Source: an uncultured Petrimonas sp. (GTDB taxonomy: Bacteria > Bacteroidota > Bacteroidia > Bacteroidales > Dysgonomonadaceae). Taken from it: a stretch of 12,557 nt of DNA. A program made the translations under genes and the position numbers. The notes below the pieces were generated by a model, which was not told the DNA's origin, made no database searches, and was given only the letters and a program-made list of their open reading frames with translations. Shown one piece after another: positions 1 through 6,700 of this stretch (position 1 is the first letter of the stretch; the number at the start of each line of letters is the position of its first letter). Where the stretch lies: positions 1 to 12,557 of the forward strand of contig CAKTUP010000056.1 in NCBI GenBank assembly GCA_934621705.1. The letters are read 5' to 3'.

Positions 1-122
1 AGTAAACGGACAATTAGACTAAATATTGTGTGGAAAAGCGTTACAGTTTATTCAGCAAAAGCGTTGAAACCGCAAGCCAGAAAACGTTGGCGTGCTGCAG
101 AACATAATTTCGGATAAATTGA

Positions 123-479
123 GAAAGTGCAAAAACAATACTGCGTTTAACTTCCGCCAACGGAACTTACCCCGAAGCGAGAACAAAAACAGCGGGTTAT
201 GCGTTAGAAATGGCGTATGACAACCTGCACAATATTGTGAGCAAAAAACAACACATAGAACAAAAAGACGTGCAATTTAGCGGAACGTTGCGAGCCGGTT
301 ACGAGTTGGCGTACAACTACGCCAACACGCAACAACTAAGCGCCATTGCCGATGTGAACTACCGCACCGATGATGGCCCTCGCTCGCGCCGATTTGTAAT
401 CGGTGTGTGTCGAAGACAAAATAAAATTCGCGTACGCGACACACGCTTTACAAAAGCGCGCGAGCGGATGAGAAAATGA
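123..479 (+). pseudogene. RHS-repeat protein remnant (frameshifted and interrupted)
   Basis: The frame is open from about 123 and the first ATG is at 210. It encodes a segment with the hallmarks of Bacteroidota RHS/YD-repeat proteins: a stretch reading ANGTYPEA, then YDNLHNIVSKKQ, FSGTLRAGYEL and IADVNYRTD. RHS proteins are large secreted or surface shells that carry a C-terminal toxin, so an 89-residue piece can only be a fragment. Just upstream (about 96-120) another frame reads IISDKL, which fits the preceding RHS segment and points to a frameshift near 120; several stops lie between 1 and 122. After the YRTD codons (about 373) the RHS similarity ends and the frame runs through a palindromic element to a stop at 479, so the last 33 or so residues are not RHS. 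The RHS identity is recalled family knowledge, not a search. I am fairly sure this is a broken RHS gene and not a real 89-residue protein. Confidence 0.65.
381..466. repeat. Paired-hairpin palindromic element (REP/BIME- or MITE-like)
   Basis: The left arm (381-412) and right arm (437-466) are imperfect inverted copies of each other. Both carry cgctcgcgc at the outer end and gtgtgtcg (or its complement) at the inner end. Each arm also folds on its own: ccgat/atcgg around ttgta (389-403), and cgcttt/aaagcg around aca (444-458). Two small hairpins in inverted orientation, 24 bp apart, are the layout of REP pairs mobilised by REP-associated transposases, and also of short non-autonomous elements. 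It lies exactly where RHS similarity stops. No transposase is present in the window. The structure is seen directly; the class is inference. Confidence 0.55.
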
Positions 480-517
480 TTAATGATGTAATAAAGAAAT
501 ATGATTTACCTAAGTAA
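461..517 (+). pseudogene. Possible 3' tail of the lost RHS-associated toxin gene
   Basis: In a frame different from the RHS remnant, the codons before the LRR gene read ADEKMINDVIKKYDLPK and then a TAA at 515-517. That stop shares its last base with the ATG of the next gene (TAATG), an overlap typical of translationally coupled genes. Toxin and immunity genes are often coupled in this way. The peptide resembles a short helical protein end, but it is too short to assign to any toxin family. If real, the catalytic part of the toxin was lost when the palindromic element arrived or when the region recombined. This is inference from position, frame and overlap. Confidence 0.35.
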
Positions 518-1290
518 TGAAAGAAACTATTGAGATAAGTCCTTTTGGCAATAATCTTATTTATAGGAACTTTTATGATAGGAACTTCATAGAAACCACC
601 ATAAATGAGCGACACCTAAGTGGCTTAAAAATAAATACTAGGTGGGAGAATCTTTTAAATTTAGACTTCTTATCTGAATATGATTTTCTCGAATCACTTG
701 AAATTGTAGGTAAGGGTAATATAGATTTTGGTTTTTTAGACAATCTAACAAGATTAAAAATATTAACTATTTCAGTTACCAGCTCTTCGGCTATTAATTT
801 AAGCAAATTGTCTAAACTTGAGGATTTTACAGTGCTGTGGGATAAAGGAGATATTTTCGGATTAGAATTGTGTGAATCTCTCCGTTCGCTCTGTCTTGTT
901 AATTATATGAACAGCAGCTTAGTTCCTATTAGTATAATAAGAAATTTGAAGTCATTAGAAATTAAGACATCATCTATTAAGAGTTTAAAAGGTATCGAAA
1001 AGTTGAGTAATTTATCGTATCTTTTATTAGGCAATTGCGTTAAATTAAAAGATATTCAAAATCTTGAAAACTTAAGTATGCTTACTGATATTATCTTTGA
1101 CATTTGCCCTAATGTTTATGATTATGACATTATTAAATTTTTGTCAAAACTTGAACATATAGAAATTATAGATTGTAACGATGTAAAAGGTATAGAGTTT
1201 ATAAAGAATATGCCAAATTTAAAAAATATTCAAATACTTGGAAATACAAAAATAGGAGGTAATGCTCCAAATCGGGAGTTACCCCAATAA
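517..1290 (+). CDS. Leucine-rich-repeat protein, possible immunity protein
   Basis: The 257-residue product has no signal peptide or membrane segment, so it is probably cytoplasmic. From about residue 45 to 245 it is built of short irregular leucine-rich repeats of 21-25 residues, for example LTRLKILTIS, LSKLEDFTVL, IRNLKSLEIK, LSNLSYLLLG and LSKLEHIEII. Such repeats form a curved protein-binding solenoid. Its start overlaps the stop of a short upstream frame (TAATG), which supports the ATG at 517. The gene is markedly AT-rich compared with the GC-richer genes around it, a sign of foreign origin. Its position directly after an RHS remnant makes an immunity protein against an RHS-delivered toxin the best guess, but LRR proteins have many roles. 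The last 10 or so residues (GGNAPNRELPQ) lie over a small hairpin and do not look like an LRR cap, so the 3' end may have been replaced by recombination. Confidence 0.7.
   Translation: MKETIEISPFGNNLIYRNFYDRNFIETTINERHLSGLKINTRWENLLNLDFLSEYDFLESLEIVGKGNIDFGFLDNLTRLKILTISVTSSSAINLSKLSKLEDFTVLWDKGDIFGLELCESLRSLCLVNYMNSSLVPISIIRNLKSLEIKTSSIKSLKGIEKLSNLSYLLLGNCVKLKDIQNLENLSMLTDIIFDICPNVYDYDIIKFLSKLEHIEIIDCNDVKGIEFIKNMPNLKNIQILGNTKIGGNAPNRELPQ
1258..1283 (+). repeat. Small inverted repeat at the 3' end of the LRR gene
   Basis: ggtaa (1258-1262) and ctcc (1265-1268) pair with ggag (1275-1278) and ttacc (1279-1283), with a two-base bulge on the left side. No T-run follows, so it is not a standard intrinsic terminator. 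It coincides with a change in composition at the end of the LRR gene and may mark a junction. Confidence 0.35.
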
Positions 1291-1321
1291 CAGATTGATA
1301 AACAGTATTGAAATTTCAACT

Positions 1322-1362
1322 AAGGGCATAAAGGCAGGGATAAAACTCCCTGCCCCACCCTT
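1322..1362. repeat. Stem-loop between the LRR and DUF4469 genes
   Basis: A perfect 8-bp stem, ggcaggga (1333-1340) with tccctgcc (1347-1354), closes a six-base loop. It is nested in an outer aaggg/ccctt pair (1322-1326 with 1358-1362). Neither strand has a clean U-run after it, so termination is possible but unproven. It could also be a structured leader of the DUF4469 gene that starts at 1406. The remaining intergenic bases are A-rich and hold no clear TAnnTTTG promoter. Confidence 0.45.
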
Positions 1363-1405
1363 AAAAACAACAACTTAATTTACTCACCTAAAAAAACAAA
1401 GTAGT

Positions 1406-2122
1406 ATGACAAAGTTAAACGCGTGGTTACGTCCCAACCCCTTAACCGAGGACAAGAGCGATTACGTGGCTGTTCCGCAAACGCAAGGCAGCTTAAACAA
1501 CGCCGACATAGTGAAAGAATTGCAAAAAGAAGGGATGGAAATCCGTCCGGAAACGGCAGTTGACATCATTACCCGCTACAACCGTAAGGTCGCGGAAAAA
1601 GTATTGCAGGGTAACAACGTGAACACCGGGCTGGTGTATATGCGCCCGGTTATCCGCGGCGTATTTTACGACCGCACGTGGAATCCCCAAAAACACAGCG
1701 TGTACGTGGCTATGAATCAGGGCAACGATTTGCGCAAGGCCGTAGCCGAAACCACGGTAACCATTTTGGGCGAGCAGAGCGAACCGATTGCCATCTTCGG
1801 CATTACCGACAATACCACGGGCAAAACCGACGGCACGCTCACCCGCGGGCGCAATGCCGAACTCAAAGGAGCTTACCTTAAAATTGCAGGCGAAAATACC
1901 TCCAACGGCATCGTTTTCCGCAACATCGACACCAAAGCCGAGACCAAACTGGATGCGGCAGATATTGTGCTCAACGAACCCTCTCGCCTGCTCATTCTGG
2001 TTCCCGCATCGCTGGCGGAGGGCGAGTATGAATTGGCGGTAACCACGCAGTACAGCGGCGGGGGTACCACACTCAAACAACCCCGGTCTGTGCAATTGGA
2101 TATTCCGGTCATCATTGCCTAA
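1406..2122 (+). CDS. HU-like DNA-binding domain / DUF4469 protein
   Basis: The 238-residue protein has two parts. Residues 1-120 match the HU-like DNA-binding domain of Bacteroidota: an N-terminal MTKLNAWLRPNPLTEDKSDY, then DIVKELQKEGMEIRPETAVDII and a segment ending near VAETTVTILG. Residues 125-238 match the DUF4469 immunoglobulin-like C-terminal domain, rich in beta strands, with RNIDTKAE and a closing LPRSVQL/PVIIA-like strand. Family proteins are usually 220-260 residues, so this looks full length. They are thought to be DNA-binding proteins related to IHF/HU; their cellular role is not established. There is no signal peptide. The gene is GC-richer than the LRR gene beside it and stands alone, with a hairpin before it and a palindrome cluster right after its stop. 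The ATG at 1406 gives the family's usual N-terminus. Confidence 0.85.
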   Translation: MTKLNAWLRPNPLTEDKSDYVAVPQTQGSLNNADIVKELQKEGMEIRPETAVDIITRYNRKVAEKVLQGNNVNTGLVYMRPVIRGVFYDRTWNPQKHSVYVAMNQGNDLRKAVAETTVTILGEQSEPIAIFGITDNTTGKTDGTLTRGRNAELKGAYLKIAGENTSNGIVFRNIDTKAETKLDAADIVLNEPSRLLILVPASLAEGEYELAVTTQYSGGGTTLKQPRSVQLDIPVIIA

Positions 2123-2131
2123 AATCTCCAA

Positions 2132-2205
2132 GGTGCGTTAGAGCCTACTCTAACGATGTCTTAGAGCCTGCTCTAACGGTGTCTTAGCAACGGCTCTAAC
2201 GCACC
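2132..2205. repeat. Cluster of imperfect tandem palindromes closed by a 14-bp inverted repeat
   Basis: Three copies of a unit of about 23 bp follow each other (from 2137, 2161 and about 2184), each based on ttagagcc-n-ctctaacg. Units 1 and 2 are palindromes themselves: gttagag/ctctaac (2137-2143 with 2148-2154) and ttagag/ctctaa (2161-2166 with 2171-2176). The outer ends form a perfect 14-bp inverted repeat, ggtgcgttagagcc (2132-2145) with ggctctaacgcacc (2192-2205). It starts ten bases after the DUF4469 stop, so it may end that transcript, though no T-run follows. It could equally be a protein-binding array or a recombination site. Confidence 0.6.
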
Positions 2206-2217
2206 CCTGCCACGCAC

Positions 2218-2234
2218 GGCGGTTTTACACCGCC
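2218..2234. repeat. GC-rich hairpin after the palindrome cluster
   Basis: ggcgg (2218-2222) pairs with ccgcc (2230-2234) around ttttaca. It is followed by ttgcgcataaaaac, which is not a T-run. A second inverted repeat, cgtctgaccg (2269-2278) with cggtctgacg (2284-2293), has one mismatch and lies 34 bp further on. Both fall in the stretch where the truncated downstream reading frame begins. Their role is unknown. Confidence 0.35.
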
Positions 2235-2244
2235 TTGCGCATAA

Positions 2245-2529
2245 AAACACCTCCCCCGTCTCCCGCCCCGTCTGACCGATTACCGGTCTGACGGATATGC
2301 ACCCCCAAGAAACAACAAAATCGAACTGCAATTTGATAACGCAGAAATTGTAAAAACCGTTCGTTGGATCACGTTCGACCCTGAACAGGGCACATCGGTT
2401 GTTTTTCACGAAGGAAACAGCGTAAACACAAAACAGGTTCCTGAATCGGCCAAATTCATTCGTGCCGAAATTGAGGGCGGAGGCGGAACCATTTATACTC
2501 AGCCGTTTTACGTGGTAGGGAAATCTTAG
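2245..2529 (+). pseudogene. C-terminal fragment of a probable secreted protein
   Basis: An open frame without a plausible start codon runs from just after a TAA at 2242 to a TAG at 2527. From about 2290 it reads like real protein: GYAPPRNNKIELQF, AEIVKTVRWITFD, SVVFHEG, AKFIRAEIEGGGGTIYTQPFYV. A tail with RAEI...TIYTQPF resembles the beta-sandwich C-terminus found on secreted PHP- or phosphoesterase-type proteins of Bacteroidota; this is an impression and was not searched. No signal peptide or catalytic domain remains. Upstream in this frame are only palindromic sequences, so the gene was probably cut when the left-hand islet was assembled. Its stop codon abuts, base to base, the stop of the convergent efflux adaptor gene. 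Confidence 0.5.
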
Positions 2530-3663
2530 TCATTCCGCTGCCGGCAAACGATACACTCCTTTCAGCAGAATTTCCTGCGCCGGAAGGGGTGTTTTTATTT
2601 CCACCAAATCGTTGGATTTCAATCCGGTTGTTACGGAAACGGGGTTGAGATAAATGTTTTCTCCCGATTTTTTTTCGAGCAGGTAAATCCGGTACGTTCC
2701 GTCGGGAGATGTTTCGAGGGCATCTTCGGGGAGCCCTTTTGCGGTATATTCCTTTACGCTTACATCGGCCTCGATGTACATATTGTTCACGAAATTAACA
2801 CTCGTGGGGTCAATTTGTGCCGTACACAAGATGGTTTTCTTTTCGGGATCGATGGCTTTTCCGATCTTTGTCAGCTTCGCTGTGAATTTTTCCGACGGAT
2901 TGTTGGGGTTGTAAAACTGTACGTTTTGCCCGACAGCCAGTTGTGCGATATCTTTCTCATAAACATCGAGTTGGAGATACAGCTGATTGGTATTCACAAT
3001 CGTCATCAGCATTTTTTCGGGAGTAACGTATTCGCCTATCATACAATTAATTTGCGTGATAAAACCGCCGATGGGCGAACGAACTTCCAGCGTTGGGTAA
3101 AAATTTCCATTCTCTATTTGCGTCGGATTCACATTAAGTAAACTCAACCGCTGTTTCATACCGTTGTATTGAGCCGAAAGGCTTTTATAGGAACTTTCGG
3201 CAGCAATGAAGTCCTTTCGCGACGAAATGCTGTCGCGATACAGTGATTGCAACCGCTCGTATGTGTTTCGGGCTTCGTTGAACTGATTACTTACGGTGGC
3301 AAAATCCTGCTGCAACACGATAAAATCGTTGCTTTCGATGGTGCAAAGCACGCCTCCGGCGGGAATAAAATCGCCCAGTTCCCGCGAAATGTTTCTAATG
3401 GTTCCCGAAATCCGGCTCGTAACCTGCGCCTGCCCTTTCACCGATGAAATCACGTGCCCGTTCACTTTCACACTCTCGCTGAACTGCGTTTCACGCAAAG
3501 CGCCGAACTCCATCTGCATCGCTTCGAACTGGCGGTTGGAAATTACCACCAATGCCGAATCTTCGGCAGAAAGTCCGGTTTCATCATCCGATTTTTTGTT
3601 GTGGCAACTAAAAAGGGTTGCAACCAATAAAACTCCTAAAAAGAATTGAAAATATAATCGCAT
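2530..3663 (-). CDS. RND efflux periplasmic adaptor lipoprotein (membrane-fusion protein)
   Basis: The 377-residue protein would bridge the inner-membrane pump and the outer-membrane channel in a metal efflux complex. The N-terminus is a lipoprotein signal with the lipobox LFSC and the lipidated cysteine at residue 20. After it come the first half of a lipoyl-like barrel-sandwich domain (about 78-112, with SRISGTIRNI), a coiled-coil hairpin (about 113-178), the second half (190-222, LEVRSPIGGFI), a beta-barrel (about 228-303) and a membrane-proximal domain to the end. The length is normal for CusB/CzcB-type adaptors. No His- or Met-rich metal-binding extension is present. The gene lies 50 bp after the pump gene on the same strand, so the two are almost certainly cotranscribed. 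No clear terminator is seen after it. Confidence 0.9.
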   Translation of the reverse strand: MRLYFQFFLGVLLVATLFSCHNKKSDDETGLSAEDSALVVISNRQFEAMQMEFGALRETQFSESVKVNGHVISSVKGQAQVTSRISGTIRNISRELGDFIPAGGVLCTIESNDFIVLQQDFATVSNQFNEARNTYERLQSLYRDSISSRKDFIAAESSYKSLSAQYNGMKQRLSLLNVNPTQIENGNFYPTLEVRSPIGGFITQINCMIGEYVTPEKMLMTIVNTNQLYLQLDVYEKDIAQLAVGQNVQFYNPNNPSEKFTAKLTKIGKAIDPEKKTILCTAQIDPTSVNFVNNMYIEADVSVKEYTAKGLPEDALETSPDGTYRIYLLEKKSGENIYLNPVSVTTGLKSNDLVEIKTPLPAQEILLKGVYRLPAAE

Positions 3664-3713
3664 TTTCTCTGTTTTTTAAATATTTAAAACGAAGGCAAAG
3701 CCATCGTCTCCCG

Positions 3714-6700
3714 TTATTCCACCGTCAAATAATTAAACGCTATCACTGTTTCGTTGTATTTTGCCAGGTTGTCCAAATAATCCAATCGCAGTTGCGTGGC
3801 ATTTTCCAGGCTCTGAATGTACCGGAAAAAATCGATTTCGCCCACTTCGTAGCTCGATGTGGCAAACTTTATCAGTTCATCGCTGATCTGTTTTCCCGAC
3901 GTCTGGTAATAATCGATATTCTGCCGGTATTTCACAAGTTCGTTTCGCAGTTGGTCGTCCGTGGAATTATACCGCATCTGGTATTGCTGTTTGGAATAAT
4001 CGGCCATCATAACGCTGTATTTTTGCGAAGCAACCCTGGCTCGCTGCTCTCCAAAGAAAAGCGGAATGGAAACTCCCACCTGCCATCCCCAGTAATTTTT
4101 CGCGTTCGCATATCGGTTTGTGCCGTTGAAAACCTCGACATTGATATTGGGCAGCCACAAGTTTTTCTCCACGCCCAATAACGCGTTTTCATACCGAAGC
4201 TGCTCGTCCGCCAGTCTTAATCCGGCATTATTGTAAGTATTTTCGTTCAACAAAACAGGCTCCAATGGTTGAAAAGGAACAGAATTATCTTCCGGCGATT
4301 GCAGCAGCAGATTCAATTGCCGGTAAGCGATTTGCAAATCCGAAGCAGCCTGTTTCTGTTGAATATCGATCTGTTGCTGTTTGGCGGTTGCATTCAGTTT
4401 TTCCAGGTACGCAATTTCGCCTTGCTTGTATTGCGCATCGGCCGATTGCGAAAACTTCCGGTAAATTCCGGCAATGTAATCGTAGTGCTGCTGCTTGTTT
4501 TGCAGGTACACCACCCGATAATACGCCTGCGTGATGTTCTTTTTGAGCCTTTGCAATTCAAGTTCGTAAGTCGCCTGCGAAACCGAAACCCCTGCTTTGT
4601 TAGCTTTGTGCTGCGCCGCGTAAACGGTAGGAAAATTTATTTCCTGCGATGCTCCGATAACGTACAACGGATAATTGTTTTCGGCAATGTTGTTGGCATC
4701 GGTGCCGTAATACACGCCGGTTTTTCCGATATTGAATGCGGCGGGGACGAACGCTTTGCTTCGCTCTATCTGCAACTCGTAAGTTTTCAGTTGCCGATTA
4801 TTGGCTATTCCGGCAGCAATGGCGTCATCCAGCGAAAGCTCACGCGTTTGCGAAACAGCGGTAACAGAGATCGTCATCAACATTGGAACAAACCAAAACT
4901 TCACTTTCGGCAGCATTCTTTTTCCCGAACGCGATTTTTTTCGCCATCGATTGTCATCCATAAAATAGCCGTAAAGCAACGGTAAGACGATCATCGTCAG
5001 GAAAGTGGAAGTCACCAAACCGCCTATAACCACCGTTGCCAGCGGCCGCTGAACCTCGGCTCCGGCAGAAGTGGAAACCGCCATCGGCAGGAAACCCATT
5101 GCCGCAGCGGCAGCAGTGAGAATTACCGGGCGAAGCCTGTCCACCGAACCCTGTACAATTATATCGTGCATATTTACCCCTCCGTTTTTGTGGCGTAATT
5201 CTTTAAAATGTTCAATTAAAACGATGCCGTTGAGCACGGCAACGCCGAACAGTGCAATAAACCCTACTCCGGCCGAAATGCTGAACGGCATTCCCCTTAT
5301 CCACAGCAGCAATACGCCTCCCACGATGGAAAGCGGAATGGCCGAGAAAATAATGATCGTTTCCTTCAACGAATTGAAAGCGAAATTCAACAGCAAAAAT
5401 ATAAGCGCAAGCGCTATGGGGACAATGATCATCAACCGGGTAGACGCATTCTTGAGATTCTGATACTGGCCGCCGTACTCCACGTAATATCCCGATTGCA
5501 AGCTTACGTTATCCCCTACTTTTTGCTGAATATCCTGTACCACCGACTGCAAATCGCGGTTGCGCACATTCACGCTCACCACCACGCGGCGTTGCGTGTT
5601 GTCGCGCGAAATTTTTGCCGGCCCCGATGAATATTCAATTTGAGCCAACTCGCTCAGCCGCACCTGATTTCCATCGGGTAAGTTCACATACATTTGCCGG
5701 ATGTTATCGATATCCTGCCGGAAATCTTCCAGAAAACGAACCACCAGATCGAAACTGCGTTCCTGCTCGAAAACCGTTCCCGAAATTTGTCCGCCGAACG
5801 CCATCGACAGGTATTGATTGAGCGACGCAATGGAAACGCCGTAATACGCCAGTTTGTCGCGGTTATACGTTACACGCATTTGCGGCAGTCCCACGGTTTT
5901 TTCCACGATAACATCAGCAGCGCCCGGCACGGTGCGGGCTTGCGCGGCAATTTCATTGGCCTTTTCAGCTAAATAATCCAAATCTTCGCCAAATATTTTC
6001 ACGGCGATATCCGACCGCACGCCGGTAACCAACTCGTTGAAACGCATTTCGATAGGCTGCGTAAATTCGTATTCTATTCCTGGAAAAACCGAAAGCGCTT
6101 CCTTGAACTTATCGGCAAGTTCTTCTTTGCTTTTGGCATTTTTCCACTCTTTTTTCGGACGAAGTTTGATGATCATATCAATTTCTTCCATCGACATCGG
6201 ATCGGTAGGTACTTCGGCGGCGCCGATGCGGCTCACCACCTGATCGACCTCCACGAATTCCTTCTTCAAAATGGCTTCCATTTGTGTGGTCATTTCGATG
6301 GTTTTTTTCAGCGATGTTCCGGTTTTCAACACGGGTTGGATCACAAAATCGCCTTCATCCAGCGTGGGCGTAAACTCCGCGCCCAATCGGTTGAAAATGA
6401 GCAATGCGCCCACCAGCATAGCCAGCGCACCGATAACCACTATCTTTTTGTGTCGGCACGCCCATTCAATGGACGGTTTGTAGGTTTTATAAGCTAATTT
6501 CATCACTTTCGACACGTTTTTTTCGCCGTTTTCCTTCGGCTTCATAAACAGCGCGGACGCAACGGGCAACCACGTCATTCCCAGCAGGGAAGCGCCTATT
6601 ACGGCGAAACAAAACGTAAGCGCCATCGGGCGGAACATTTTGCCTTCCACGCCCGTGAGCGATATAATGGGAATAAAAACAATCAGGATGATGATTTGCC

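Noticed and set aside
210..479. An intact 89-residue gene
   Set aside because: The N-terminal part is an internal RHS segment with coding similarity extending upstream of the ATG, and the C-terminal part is translated palindromic repeat.
1333..1354. Intrinsic terminator of the LRR gene
   Set aside because: The stem is strong, but no T-run follows on either strand, so it is kept only as a stem-loop.
1493..2131. A 212-codon open frame antisense to the HU/DUF4469 gene
   Set aside because: It lies entirely opposite a well-matched family gene and has no recognisable motifs; the frame stays open because of the codon use of the real gene.
2132..2205. CRISPR array
   Set aside because: The units are contiguous imperfect palindromes with no unique spacers and no cas genes nearby.
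4269..4985. A 238-codon open frame on the plus strand opposite the TolC part of the fused pump
   Set aside because: It lies opposite a continuous, recognisable coding region, and the protein is low in normal features and rich in odd basic and hydrophobic runs.
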